36,197 bases of DNA from Prevotellaceae bacterium (GCA_031270565.1 JAISXJ010000100.1:1-36197); one strand, 5' to 3'. Counted from the first letter of the stretch, positions 25,119-34,890 are shown. The notes: a model not told the origin generated them from the letters alone. Translations and numbers: made by a program.

Positions 25119-26414
25119 ATGATTACAAATTGCAAACGATTACTTTTAACTCTTTTTACCGGTATTATTTTATGTGTACCCGTTGTTACTTTTATTTCGT
25201 GTAAAAACGACCCGTCGATACCGGAAAGGCAGGGCGCCTTTTTTATTTCGGCTACTGGAGAAACAACGCAGTACATTCTGCGGACAGATAACCCTGAATC
25301 GGGCGTTATGTCTATTGCCGACAACGTTAAAACCCTTGAACTGTCGGGATATACGTGGATTTTCAACAGCAACCCGTCTGTTGCCGTAGGGCTGATTTAC
25401 CAGCAGGGTGATCCGGGCATTGGACTTGGATACGTCCTGAATGACGACGGCTCGCTCTACGAAGCGGGACAGTTTCTCATTACCTCGCGTTTTACGTCTT
25501 ACGGCTTTTTTGACCGTTACGCCCTGACAAGCGTTGGCGGTCAAACCCCCGTCGATGCGCAGGGTAACGCCCTGACGGACACGGCTGGCAATGCACGTGC
25601 AGACGGCGTAACGTTCAACTTCATCGACCTGAATAACGGCTTCACGCTACAGGAAAAGACCATTACTACGCTCAATATCACCGGCAACGGCGAGCAGGCG
25701 ACTTTTTCCGGCATTGTGGACATTGGCGACGGTGAGTTCCTTACAAGTCTGGTCGTTTCCAAGCCCAAAGACCCGAACGCCGGCGGCGGCTCAAGCTCAG
25801 GCACAATAACTTACCCCGACAGCGTTTGGGTAGCCGCGTTCGACGCCAGCCTGAACCTGAAGCGCCTCTACCGCGATGACCGAATCAGCTACTCCTCCGG
25901 ACGCTTCCGTTCGCAGTACTATGCGCAGATGGCAAAGGTGGATAATGGCGACGTGTACGTCTTTTCCGGGTCGTATGAAAGCGCTACAACCCGTCCGGCA
26001 GGCGCGTTGCGGATAAAAAGAGGCGCGACAACTTTTGACGCCTCGTATTATTTCAACATTGAAGAAAAAACCGAAGGTTACCGTTTCCGCAAGGTCTGGC
26101 ACATCGCGGGCGACTGTTTCCTGCTCGAACTCTATAACGACATTGTGCCGACGGCGACAGGTGTGGCTACGCAGTATGGCGTGGTGGATGTCGCCGGCAA
26201 GACCTTTAAATGGGTAACAGGAATCCCCGCTAAGGATAAAATCACGGCTACGGGGCTGCCCACCGTGGCAGACGGCAAAATCTATTTCCCGATTGCAGCA
26301 GAAGCCTCTGACCCTGCCATTTATATCATCGACCCCGCAACGGCATCGGCAACAAAGGGACTGAGCATTGCGGGCGCGACAAGTATTAATGCTATCGGAA
26401 AACTTACACACTAA
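25119..26414 (+). CDS. DUF4374-domain lipoprotein
   Basis: This is a 431-residue lipoprotein. The signal peptide ends in a lipobox with FISC, so Cys28 is the predicted lipidated residue. It is followed by KNDP, an acidic-type start that may favour surface export in Bacteroidetes. The rest has the repeated beta-propeller-like pattern of DUF4374 proteins (for example DGSLYEAGQFLI, VYVFSGSYES and GKIYFPIAAE). DUF4374 genes are often found beside TonB receptors thought to act in iron or haem uptake; biochemical function is not established. It lies 22 nt after the receptor gene and 4 nt before the membrane gene, which indicates an operon. Confidence 0.85.
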   Translation: MITNCKRLLLTLFTGIILCVPVVTFISCKNDPSIPERQGAFFISATGETTQYILRTDNPESGVMSIADNVKTLELSGYTWIFNSNPSVAVGLIYQQGDPGIGLGYVLNDDGSLYEAGQFLITSRFTSYGFFDRYALTSVGGQTPVDAQGNALTDTAGNARADGVTFNFIDLNNGFTLQEKTITTLNITGNGEQATFSGIVDIGDGEFLTSLVVSKPKDPNAGGGSSSGTITYPDSVWVAAFDASLNLKRLYRDDRISYSSGRFRSQYYAQMAKVDNGDVYVFSGSYESATTRPAGALRIKRGATTFDASYYFNIEEKTEGYRFRKVWHIAGDCFLLELYNDIVPTATGVATQYGVVDVAGKTFKWVTGIPAKDKITATGLPTVADGKIYFPIAAEASDPAIYIIDPATASATKGLSIAGATSINAIGKLTH

Positions 26415-26418
26415 TACT

Positions 26419-27261
26419 ATGATTAAGTTACTGTTACAACTTCTGCTGTTTTTGGTGGACAACGTCCAGCTGTTGACGACACTCTTTGTGATGACAGGGA
26501 TATTTCTCCTGCTTGCAAAGTCAATCAAGAAGCATGCAGCGTTATATTACATCCTCTTTGCGCTCCCTGCTTTGCTGTTTGTTTTCAGGGAAATATGTTC
26601 GCTTTTCGACTGGAACATAATCAGTTATACACGCGATTCCATATTGGGACAGATAATGCGCGAGTACATCCACGTAGCCGGTTTTGCCTTTCCATTGCTG
26701 ATTATCATCATGTTTATCGGCGCTTTGCCTGCGCAAAACCCTTACGTAAAGCGGTTGATGATGATTCGCAAAGAGCTGTCGATTATCTCCGGCTTTCCCA
26801 TAATTGTACACTTCTGGGTGAGAGTACGTCATATTGGCGGCTCCTTTGAGTTTTTTGCCGACACGGATACTTATATGGAGACGCACCGGCAAATAAACAG
26901 CGCTCTGGGAGCAGGGCTGACGAACTCCGCCTTTTTGCTTGGAATACTGATGTTTGTGCTGTTCATTATCCTGTGGATAACTTCGTTTGATGTCATCCAA
27001 AAACGTTTGGGTCTCATACGCTGGAAAAAGATACAGCGCTGGTCATACGTACTTTACGCGATGCTCTTTGCACATTCGGTTCTGCTCAAGGTGGGCGGGC
27101 TTCTCAACGCCGGTGGCGGCGGACACGGTCACGGCGGTAGGGGCGGCAATATGACGCTCTCCCTGACGGTCGGTCTGATTTCAACCTGTCTTATATTTGG
27201 GACGTACCTTGTTTTACGTTTACGAAAGCAGATGAAACAGGCGCATCGAAATATTGAATAG
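26419..27261 (+). CDS. Ferric-reductase-like transmembrane protein
   Basis: This is a 280-residue multi-pass membrane protein from the ATG at 26419, 4 nt after the previous stop; a longer in-frame start at 26368 would overlap that gene. It has about six helices. The segments RKELSIISGFPIIVHFWVR and the later RLGLIRWKKIQRWSYVLYAM with FAHSVLL resemble the paired haem-binding helices of the ferric reductase/MsrQ fold. The usual histidine of the W-K-x-x-H-R position reads Gln here (KKIQRW). A Gly/His-rich loop (GGGGHGHGGRGG) precedes the last helix and may bind metal. Likely role: membrane electron transfer in iron or haem use by the receptor operon. Confidence 0.72.
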   Translation: MIKLLLQLLLFLVDNVQLLTTLFVMTGIFLLLAKSIKKHAALYYILFALPALLFVFREICSLFDWNIISYTRDSILGQIMREYIHVAGFAFPLLIIIMFIGALPAQNPYVKRLMMIRKELSIISGFPIIVHFWVRVRHIGGSFEFFADTDTYMETHRQINSALGAGLTNSAFLLGILMFVLFIILWITSFDVIQKRLGLIRWKKIQRWSYVLYAMLFAHSVLLKVGGLLNAGGGGHGHGGRGGNMTLSLTVGLISTCLIFGTYLVLRLRKQMKQAHRNIE

Positions 27262-27292
27262 ATAGAACGTGCTGTTTTGTTGATAAAAAGAG

Positions 27293-27329
27293 AGCTGGAT
27301 ACAGTATAATAGGGTACTGTATCCGGCTT
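27293..27329 (+). terminator. Intrinsic terminator of the iron-uptake operon
   Basis: The arms AGCTGGATACAGTA and TACTGTATCCGGCTT are followed by a T run. The stop codon is 32 nt upstream. Confidence 0.85.
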
Positions 27330-27374
27330 TTTTCGGTTAATTCAGTTGTCAGTTTTCAGTTGTCAGTGAATAAA

Positions 27375-27471
27375 ATTGGCTACGCCGAACGTTGTATTCG
27401 TGTATTTGTGGCTAAATTATTTTTAAAACAGCCCCATTTTTCACAGGATTAACAGGATGCTCAAGATAATG
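27375..27471. repeat. ~100-bp dispersed repeat, copy 1
   Basis: The sequence from ATTGGCTACGCC to GGATGCTCAAGATAATG matches 34891-34993 in inverted orientation with few differences, and its second half matches 34636-34684. The two long copies bracket the purA-polA-murB-GH13 block. Confidence 0.85.
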
Positions 27472-27481
27472 ATTTTTTATT

Positions 27482-27570
27482 TTTGAACACTGATAACGCA
27501 GATTAGACACGATTTTCACAGATAGAAATCTGGTGTTTATCTGTTAAATCTGTGTCATCTGTGTTCTGTT
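27482..27570. repeat. Imperfect palindromic intergenic repeat
   Basis: Text GAACACTGATAACGCAGATT pairs with AATCTGTGTCATCTGTGTTC near the other end. The centre holds CACAGATAGAAATCTG. No ORF. Confidence 0.6.
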
Positions 27571-27639
27571 TTTTATTTTTGACAAACTGAAAACTGAAAA
27601 ACTAAACTCTAAACTCTACAAACTACAAACTAAAAGAAC

Positions 27640-27647
27640 TACCTTTG
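27640..27647 (+). promoter_or_regulatory. Bacteroidetes -7 element (TACCTTTG) for purA operon
   Basis: TACCTTTG lies 31 nt before the purA ATG, after an AT-rich stretch of the type CTAAACTCTACAAACTAC. Confidence 0.7.
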
Positions 27648-27678
27648 CACGGTAAAAAAATAATTAAAAAAGAAATTT

Positions 27679-28962
27679 ATGGGCAAAAGATTAGTTGTTG
27701 TAGGCGTCCAGTGGGGAGACGAGGGAAAAGGAAAAATGACCGACTTTCTGGGACAGCATGCCAATGTAGTTGTTCGTTATCAGGGCGGTAACAATGCGGG
27801 ACATACCATCACATTCGACGGTCAAAAATTCGCCTTACAGTCGATACCTTCCGGCATATTCCATTCCGGAGTAAAGAATATTATGGCAAACGGCATGGTT
27901 ATCAATCCGCCGGCAGTTCTGAAAGAACTTGAGGCGTTGCGGGGGCGTGGTATCACGGATTTTCAACTCTTTATTTCAGACCGTGCAGCAGTGGTTATGC
28001 CCTATCATCTTTTGCTTGACGGCGCATACGAGGCGCAAAAGGGCGATAAGAAAATCGGTACTACCGGAAAAGGTATTGGCCCCGCTTATGCCGACAAATA
28101 CAGCCGCATAGGTATTCGTATGGGTGATTTGCTTGATGCCGACTACTTTGCCGAACGTCTTGGCAATGCCTTAACTGTGAAGAATATGGAGTTGCAAATG
28201 CTTGGACTATCGCCGCTTGATTTTGAGTCGCTCTATCAGGAATATTTGAGCTATGCTAAAGCCCTGCGTCCCTATATTTGCGACACGGCAGCCCTGCTCC
28301 ATAGCGAAATCGTTGCCGATTCGCATATCCTTTTTGAGGGCGCTCAGGGGGTAATGCTCTGTGTTGACCATGGCACCTATCCCTTTGTAACATCATCCAG
28401 TCCGACGGCAGCGAGCGTTCCGCTGGGCACCGGTATCGCTCCCAAACATATCAAATACGCCTTGGGCATCTGTAAAGCCTATACAACTCGCGTGGGTTCA
28501 GGCGCTTTTCCAACTGAAATAGAGGATGATACAGCGCACTATATCCGCGAACGCGGACACGAATACGGCACGGTAACCGGTCGTCCGCGTCGTATAGGAT
28601 GGCTGGATGTGGTGGCATTGAAACACGCCTGTCGTATATCGGGCATCAACTGGCTGGCAATCATGCTTTTTGACGTACTCTCAGAGATAAAGACACTTAA
28701 AATCTGCACGGCCTATGAACTTGACGGAGAAATTATTGATTACGTTCCCAGCACATTCAGCGCCTGTCAGCGTTGCCGCCCCATCTATATCGAACTTCCG
28801 GGATGGCAGGAAGATATTACCGGAATCCGTACCTTTCAAGAGTTGCCGAGCCAAGCCAAAGCATATATCCATACGATTGAAAAACTTACTCAGATTCGTA
28901 TTGCTACAATTTCCGTAGGACCGGACAGAACACAGACCATTATTCGCAGAACAGTCTTCTAA
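27679..28962 (+). CDS. purA: Adenylosuccinate synthetase
   Basis: This cytoplasmic enzyme joins aspartate to IMP using GTP, the first step from IMP to AMP. It is 427 residues, full length. GVQWGDEGKGK near the N-terminus carries Asp14, and NAGHTI carries His42, the catalytic pair. GTTGKGIGPAY, LFEGAQGVMLCVDHGTYPFVTSS and TRVGSGAFPTE are further family blocks, followed by TGRPRRIGWLD. Its own promoter is at 27640. polA starts 34 nt later and is likely in the same transcript. Confidence 0.96.
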   Translation: MGKRLVVVGVQWGDEGKGKMTDFLGQHANVVVRYQGGNNAGHTITFDGQKFALQSIPSGIFHSGVKNIMANGMVINPPAVLKELEALRGRGITDFQLFISDRAAVVMPYHLLLDGAYEAQKGDKKIGTTGKGIGPAYADKYSRIGIRMGDLLDADYFAERLGNALTVKNMELQMLGLSPLDFESLYQEYLSYAKALRPYICDTAALLHSEIVADSHILFEGAQGVMLCVDHGTYPFVTSSSPTAASVPLGTGIAPKHIKYALGICKAYTTRVGSGAFPTEIEDDTAHYIRERGHEYGTVTGRPRRIGWLDVVALKHACRISGINWLAIMLFDVLSEIKTLKICTAYELDGEIIDYVPSTFSACQRCRPIYIELPGWQEDITGIRTFQELPSQAKAYIHTIEKLTQIRIATISVGPDRTQTIIRRTVF

Positions 28963-28996
28963 CAACAACATTTTTTCTGTTATGTCATTACGATTC

Positions 28997-31792
28997 ATGC
29001 CAAAACGCCTTTTTATTATTGACGCTTTTGCTTTCATATACCGTTCCTATTACGCTTTCCTGTCAAATCCGCGTATCAATTCCTCCGGTATGAACACCTC
29101 TGCGATATGGGGATTTGTAACTACGATCAGAGAGCTGATTAGAGAGAGGCAGCCGACCCATCTTGCCGTAGTGTTCGATCCGCAGGGTCAGACCTTTCGG
29201 CATAAAATATACTCCCAATACAAAGCGCATCGACACGAAACGCCTGAGGATATTCGGAAAGCCATACCTGTTATTAAAGAAATTATAGAGGCATATAAGA
29301 TTCCAATCTTTCAGGTTGACGGTTTTGAAGCCGATGATGTTATTGGAACGTTGGCGCAACAAGTTGCCAAGACCACAGATATTACGGTTTTTATCATGAC
29401 CTCCGATAAAGATCTCGGACAACTCGTCTCGGATAATATCTACCTCTACAGACCCCGATCCAACTCAAATGGTTATGAAACATTGGGCGTAAAGGAGATA
29501 AAAGAAAAATTTGACATTGAATCTCCTCAGCAGATAGTAGATTATTTGGGATTGAGGGGAGACCCCATTGATAATATTCCCGGTTGTATGGGCATTGGCC
29601 CCAAGACGGCAGTAATGCTGCTTAAAGAGTACGGTTCTGTTGAAAATATCCTTCAAAACACTCACCAACTGAAAGGTGTCCTGCGAAAAAGACTTGAAGC
29701 CAACCGCGATATAGTGTTGTGTTCCAAAATTTTGGCGACCATTAAAACCGATGTTCCCATTAGCGTAGATATTGAGGATCTCGTCAGAAAAGAGCCGGAT
29801 AGAGAACTGTTGAGCAAACTGTTTATAGCGCTGGAATTTCGGGCGATGTCCAAATTCATGGACCAATCTTCTTCAACATCCGTAGTTACGTTCTCATCCG
29901 CACCGGTAGAGATGCAACAATCGCTCTTTTCCGATGCCGTTACAGCAGACGAAACTACCGTCCATACACTTGAACATACCTTGCTGCAGACGGTAACAAC
30001 CGTTCCTCACCGCTATCACATTGTGAATACTCACGAAGGTATTGTTGATTTGGTTGAACGGCTGAATCGGTCTGAGGAGTTTTGTTTTAGTACCGAGACT
30101 ACTTCCGTCAATGTGCAGGAAGCCGGGTTGGTGGGAATTTCCTTTGCCGTTGAGCCACAGGAAGCTTTCTATGTGCCAATACCCGAACAACGAGCTGAAG
30201 CCGAACAGGTATTGAGTTATTTCAAAGATGTGTTTTCTTCGCAACGGCTGATTATCGGGCACAATATCAAATTCGACTTGGCAATGCTGACTCAATATGG
30301 CATTACGATAGGCAACAGACTATTTGACACCATGATTGCTCACTATCTGCTTCATCCTGAACAAGGTCACGCAGTGGATCATCTTGCTGAAGTATTATTA
30401 AAATATCGTTCGATTTCTATTGAAAATCTTGTCGGTAAAAAAGCCAGTAAACATGTTTCCAGACGTCGAGTGCCGCTTAATGCCATTGCGGAGTATGCCG
30501 CAGAAAAAGCCGATATTACCCTGCAAATCAAACAAATACTCAATCCGCTTTTACGTGAGAACGGCGTGGATGAACTTTTCTATGATATTGAAATACCATT
30601 GATGCGCGTATTGGCGCGTATGGAAAGAAATGGCATGTCGATAGACAGTCAGATGCTGAAGCATTTGTCAAAGCTATTGACCTCAGATATGTTACGTATT
30701 GAGTGCGACATTCATTATTTGGTAGGCAGTCACATAAATATCAACTCTCCAAGACAGGTGGGGCAATTGCTTTTTGATTATTTACACATAGGCGATAACA
30801 TCAAAAAAACAAGAACGGGGCAGTATGTTACCGATGAAGAGACCCTTGAGACGTTGCGTGACAAACATCTTGTTGTTTCCCAAATTCTGGACTATCGCAG
30901 TATAAAAAAAATGTTGAGCACCTACATAGATGCTTTCCCTAAGTTAATAAGCCCTCATACGGGGAAACTTCATACGACTTTCAATCAGACTGTTACGGTT
31001 ACAGGACGGTTAAGTTCGAGCAGTCCCAATTTGCAAAATATTCCCATCCGCGACGAAATAGGGAGGAAAATTCGGAAAGTGTTCATCGCGGAGCAGGGTT
31101 GCCTGTTGCTTGCCGCCGACTATTCACAGATAGAATTGCGCATTATGGCGCATCTCAGCAAAGATGAACATATGATTGCGGCTTTCAATGCCAATCAGGA
31201 TATTCATTCCGCTACGGCGGCAAAGATTTTTAAAGTGCCGCTGGGAAAGATCACAGAAGATATGCGTCGCACAGCCAAGGTGGCAAATTTTGGTATCATC
31301 TACGGTATTTCGTCCTTTGGGCTGTCGGAACGGCTTTCCATTTCACGACAGGAAGCCAAAGTGTTGATTAACGGGTATTTTGAATCGTTTCCAAAAGTAA
31401 AGCAGTTCATAAACGAGTCTATTAAACAGGCGAACGAAAAAGGTTACGTGGAAACAATATTACATCGCAAGCGTTATCTGCCCGACATTAAATCCAACAA
31501 TGGCAATGTGCGTGGATTTGCCGAGCGCACCGCCGTCAATGCACCAATACAGGGTACTGCCGCTGATATTATCAAAATTGCGATGGTACGTATTGATAAC
31601 AAAATAGATTCGCTTGGCTTAAAAACCAAAATGATTCTACAGGTACACGATGAACTGGTTTTTAATGTGCCTGATGGTGAAATAGATATCGTAAAAGCGC
31701 TTGTTACGGAGGAAATGGAACATGCAGTAGAGCTGATCGTGCCATTGAAAGCGGAGGTTGGCGTAGGTAAAAACTGGTTTGAAGCGCATTAA
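28997..31792 (+). CDS. polA: DNA polymerase I, with degenerate proofreading site
   Basis: This enzyme fills gaps and removes RNA primers in replication and repair. From the ATG at 28997 (MPKRLFIID) it has 931 residues; an ATG five codons upstream is also in frame. The 5' nuclease domain is complete (FEADDVIG, SDKDLGQLV and GDPIDNIPG). The polymerase domain is complete, with Asp708 in DYSQIELR and Asp885 in QVHDELVF. In the 3'-5' exonuclease domain the equivalents of E. coli Asp355 and Asp501 read Ser365 (FSTETTS) and Lys504 (YAAEKAD), while Glu367 and Asp427 (KFD) remain. With two of four metal ligands lost, proofreading is probably weak or absent. murB follows 66 nt later. Confidence 0.95.
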   Translation: MPKRLFIIDAFAFIYRSYYAFLSNPRINSSGMNTSAIWGFVTTIRELIRERQPTHLAVVFDPQGQTFRHKIYSQYKAHRHETPEDIRKAIPVIKEIIEAYKIPIFQVDGFEADDVIGTLAQQVAKTTDITVFIMTSDKDLGQLVSDNIYLYRPRSNSNGYETLGVKEIKEKFDIESPQQIVDYLGLRGDPIDNIPGCMGIGPKTAVMLLKEYGSVENILQNTHQLKGVLRKRLEANRDIVLCSKILATIKTDVPISVDIEDLVRKEPDRELLSKLFIALEFRAMSKFMDQSSSTSVVTFSSAPVEMQQSLFSDAVTADETTVHTLEHTLLQTVTTVPHRYHIVNTHEGIVDLVERLNRSEEFCFSTETTSVNVQEAGLVGISFAVEPQEAFYVPIPEQRAEAEQVLSYFKDVFSSQRLIIGHNIKFDLAMLTQYGITIGNRLFDTMIAHYLLHPEQGHAVDHLAEVLLKYRSISIENLVGKKASKHVSRRRVPLNAIAEYAAEKADITLQIKQILNPLLRENGVDELFYDIEIPLMRVLARMERNGMSIDSQMLKHLSKLLTSDMLRIECDIHYLVGSHININSPRQVGQLLFDYLHIGDNIKKTRTGQYVTDEETLETLRDKHLVVSQILDYRSIKKMLSTYIDAFPKLISPHTGKLHTTFNQTVTVTGRLSSSSPNLQNIPIRDEIGRKIRKVFIAEQGCLLLAADYSQIELRIMAHLSKDEHMIAAFNANQDIHSATAAKIFKVPLGKITEDMRRTAKVANFGIIYGISSFGLSERLSISRQEAKVLINGYFESFPKVKQFINESIKQANEKGYVETILHRKRYLPDIKSNNGNVRGFAERTAVNAPIQGTAADIIKIAMVRIDNKIDSLGLKTKMILQVHDELVFNVPDGEIDIVKALVTEEMEHAVELIVPLKAEVGVGKNWFEAH

Positions 31793-31858
31793 ATCAGTGT
31801 TAGTTTGTAGTAATAACTCAGTGTGCGTTGAGCCACTGCATAATTTGTTAATTCGCCG

Positions 31859-32863
31859 GTGATTCTTCAACAAAATATCAGCCTTCTTCCTCACAATACT
31901 TTCGGAATGAATGTATTTGCCTCGCAATGGGGCGAATACCATTCGGAGGATGACTTGCGGCAGTTCTTTGCCCGCATCAATTGCCGGACAACCGCAGTAT
32001 TGCCCATTGGACAGGGCAGCAATCTGTTGTTTACCAAGAATTTTGAGGGGATAATCCTACATTCGCAAATGCGGAAACTCCATATTGTTGATGAGACTGC
32101 CGACTATTGCTTGTTGCGTGTTGAATCAGGTGTTGTGTGGGATGATTTTTGCGGACTGACGGTTAATATGGGACTTTATGGTGCAGAAAATCTGTCGCTT
32201 ATTCCCGGAGAGGTGGGGGCGGCTGCCGTGCAGAATATCGGAGCGTATGGCGTTGAAGTCAAGGATTTGATTATGCAGGTAGAGACAATTGACCGACTTT
32301 CGGGCGCGACACATATTTTCTCCCAAGTCGATTGCGATTATGGCTATCGCCACAGCATTTTCAAGGGCAGTTTAAAAGACAGATACATTATTACTGCGGT
32401 GGTATTTCGTCTGTCAAAGACGCCCTGTTTACGTCTTGATTATGGCGATTTGTGGCAGCGAGCCGGCAAAAATCCTACGGCTTCCGATGTTCGTCGTGCT
32501 GTAATAACGATTCGTCGCAGCAAACTGCCCGACCCTGCGCTGTGGGGAAATGCAGGCAGTTTCTTTAAGAATCCTGTGATTGAACTGGCGCATTTTGAGA
32601 CGCTTGTACACACTTATCCCGACCTGCCTCACTTTTTCGCAGATGATAATCACGTGAAAATTCCCGCTGCATGGCTCATTGAGCGCTGTGCTCTGAAGGG
32701 TAAGCGTATCGGTGGCGCTGCCGTTTATGAGCATCAGCCACTGGTGATTGTCAATTGCGGCGACGCAACGCCAAACGATGTCGTAGAGTTATCACAACTG
32801 ATAAGAGAACGTGTTGCGGCGAAATTTCGTATTGATCTTGTCCCTGAGGTCTGCTTCATTTAG
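31859..32863 (+). CDS. murB: UDP-N-acetylenolpyruvoylglucosamine reductase
   Basis: This FAD enzyme reduces UDP-GlcNAc-enolpyruvate to UDP-MurNAc with NADPH, a step of peptidoglycan precursor synthesis. It is 334 residues and starts with GTG, because the conserved NTFGMN near residue 13 lies before any internal ATG. Further blocks are GQGSNLLFT, LSLIPGEVGAAAVQNIGAYGVE, YGYRHSIFK and GNAGSFFKNP with the proton-donor Ser234. Length and YR-S placement suggest the type I (E. coli-like) form. It sits between polA and a GH13 gene with 66 and 45 nt gaps, on the same strand. Confidence 0.94.
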   Translation: MILQQNISLLPHNTFGMNVFASQWGEYHSEDDLRQFFARINCRTTAVLPIGQGSNLLFTKNFEGIILHSQMRKLHIVDETADYCLLRVESGVVWDDFCGLTVNMGLYGAENLSLIPGEVGAAAVQNIGAYGVEVKDLIMQVETIDRLSGATHIFSQVDCDYGYRHSIFKGSLKDRYIITAVVFRLSKTPCLRLDYGDLWQRAGKNPTASDVRRAVITIRRSKLPDPALWGNAGSFFKNPVIELAHFETLVHTYPDLPHFFADDNHVKIPAAWLIERCALKGKRIGGAAVYEHQPLVIVNCGDATPNDVVELSQLIRERVAAKFRIDLVPEVCFI

Positions 32864-32908
32864 AATAACGAAAATAATTGGCATACGCTTGTAACGGTAT
32901 ATTAATTT

Positions 32909-34594
32909 ATGGAAAAGACGGTTATCTATCAAATTTTTACGCGCCTGTTCGGGCAGGAGAAGAAAGCCAATCGTCCGCACGGCACCATTGCCGAAAATGG
33001 CTGCGGAAAGTTTAATCACATCACCACGCGAGCGCTGGAAGCTATTGCCGAGCTGGGCGTTACGCACATCTGGTTTACGGGCGTTATAGAGCATGCTTCG
33101 CTCACGCAATACGAAGAGTTGCCCGCAGAGACCGATTCGCCCGATGTGGTTAAGGGACGCGCCGGATCGCCGTATGCCATTCGCGATTATTACGATGTCT
33201 CCCCCGATTTGGCGGAATCTGTGCCGCAGCGTCTGTTTGAATTTCGGCAATTGATTGACCGCACGCACCGCGCAGCGATGAAAGCAATTATTGATTTTGT
33301 GCCAAACCATGTGGCGCGGCGCTATCATTCCGATGTAAACCCCGCTCACGTTGCCGATTTCGGAGCAACCGACCGCACCGACTGTGCTTTCTCTCCCCAG
33401 AATAATTTTTATTATTTTCCATCAGACACCTTTTCACCACAATTCCCCTTAACCTCCTATCACGAACAGCCGGCGAGAGCTACCGGCAACGACTGTTTCT
33501 CGCCTTCTCCGTCAACAAACGACTGGTACGATACCGTAAAACTCAACTATGGCGTAGATTATCTCGGCGATGGAACGCTTCACGATGACCCACTTTCGGA
33601 CACGTGGCTCAAAATGCGTGCTGTGCTGCTCTACTGGGCGGAGTTTGGTATCGACGGATTTCGGTGCGATATGGCAGAAATGGTACACGTCTCTTTTTGG
33701 AGGTGGGTGATTGGGGAAATCAGGCAGCATTTTCCCTCCATACTATTCATTGCCGAAATTTATCAACCGTCGTATTATGGCGCATATCTTGATGCGGGAT
33801 TCGATTTCCTTTATGACAAAGTCGGGTTTTATGATACGTTGCGGGCAGTTATTTGTCATCAGACGCCTGCTGCTCAGATTACCTGTTGCTGGCAGCAGGT
33901 GGGAGAGATGCAGTCGAAGATGCTCTATTTTCTCGAAAATCACGATGAACAGCGTATTGCTTCGTCCTTTTTTGCAGGCAATTCCGAAGCTGCCCGTCCG
34001 GCGCTGGCGGTGGCGGCGCTGCTGAATACGAATCCCGTTATGATTTATGCCGGACAGGAACTTGGCGAGCGCGGAATGGATGCCGAAGGCTTTTCCGGCT
34101 GCGACGGGCGTACATCCATCTTTGACTACTGGGGAGTAGATACGCTTTGTCGCTGGTATAACAGCGGAAAATACGACCGGACGCTTCTCAGTGTCAATGA
34201 AAAAAAACTGAGACAGTTTTATGCTTCCGTGCTTTCGTTGGCAAGAAGTGAAAAGGCTTTTACACAGGGGCATTTTTTCGACCTGATGTACTGCAACAAT
34301 CCTCCGCATATCAATCCACAGTGCCAGTATGCCTTTTTACGCGCTTGCGGGGATGATGTAATGCTTGTGATAGCACATTTTTCGGATGAGCGGGGATATG
34401 TCCGGCTTCATTTTCCGCAGCATGCCTTTGACTGTTTAAACATGCATCCGAAGGCTTTGTGTTGCGCTGTTGACCTGCTTTCGGGCGAAAGGTTCTCCAC
34501 AGCTTTCACCACCGGTGATTTCTTTGAGACTCATCTCGAACCACATTCAGCAAGAGTGTTTAAGATATGTGGAGATGGCGAAATATTAAAATAG
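32909..34594 (+). CDS. Cytoplasmic GH13 alpha-amylase-family enzyme
   Basis: This is a 561-residue (beta/alpha)8-barrel protein of glycoside hydrolase family 13, without a signal peptide and so likely intracellular. Region I is DFVPNHV (about 130), region II GFRCDMAEM with the nucleophile Asp near 253, region III FIAEIY with the acid/base Glu near 282, and region IV ENHDEQR with the transition-state Asp near 345. The N-terminal segment and the YFPSDTFSPQ loop do not point to one subfamily. It may act on internal maltodextrins, trehalose-type sugars or glycogen. It is the last gene before a long repeat region. Confidence 0.88.
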   Translation: MEKTVIYQIFTRLFGQEKKANRPHGTIAENGCGKFNHITTRALEAIAELGVTHIWFTGVIEHASLTQYEELPAETDSPDVVKGRAGSPYAIRDYYDVSPDLAESVPQRLFEFRQLIDRTHRAAMKAIIDFVPNHVARRYHSDVNPAHVADFGATDRTDCAFSPQNNFYYFPSDTFSPQFPLTSYHEQPARATGNDCFSPSPSTNDWYDTVKLNYGVDYLGDGTLHDDPLSDTWLKMRAVLLYWAEFGIDGFRCDMAEMVHVSFWRWVIGEIRQHFPSILFIAEIYQPSYYGAYLDAGFDFLYDKVGFYDTLRAVICHQTPAAQITCCWQQVGEMQSKMLYFLENHDEQRIASSFFAGNSEAARPALAVAALLNTNPVMIYAGQELGERGMDAEGFSGCDGRTSIFDYWGVDTLCRWYNSGKYDRTLLSVNEKKLRQFYASVLSLARSEKAFTQGHFFDLMYCNNPPHINPQCQYAFLRACGDDVMLVIAHFSDERGYVRLHFPQHAFDCLNMHPKALCCAVDLLSGERFSTAFTTGDFFETHLEPHSARVFKICGDGEILK

Positions 34595-34635
34595 AATCCA
34601 TCGCTTCAAGAAACGTCATTTGGTTCTTTGAAAAA

Positions 34636-34684
34636 TAAAGAATAATCATCCTGAGCATCCTGTTAATCCTGTGAAAAATGGGGC
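34636..34684 (-). repeat. Partial copy of ~100-bp dispersed repeat
   Basis: Matches the second half of the repeat at 27375-27471 in inverted orientation (GAGCATCCTGTTAATCCTGT, then AAAAATGGGGCTGT). Confidence 0.75.
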
Positions 34685-34713
34685 TGTCTCAAGAGTTATC
34701 AGTTGTCAGTTTT

Positions 34714-34785
34714 CCACTACTCCTCGTCTCTGACGAGGAGTTATTGGTTGGTCGTTTTTAACGACCTGTCTCGTTACAAACGAGG
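34714..34785 (-). repeat. REP-like element (inverted copy of RAYT-associated repeat)
   Basis: Reads CCACTACTCCTCGTCTCTG, then GGTCGTTTTTAACGACC, then CTCGTTACAAACGAG: the element of 17646-17714 and 21841-21908 in reverse order and orientation. Confidence 0.82.
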
Positions 34786-34890
34786 GGGAGAGTTTTCAGG
34801 CAGTCAGGGAAGCTGTTTTTTTGCCCGTTAGGGCATATACTTTTATAGTGAATAACGAATAGTGAATAGTGAATAATGAACGAAGACATA

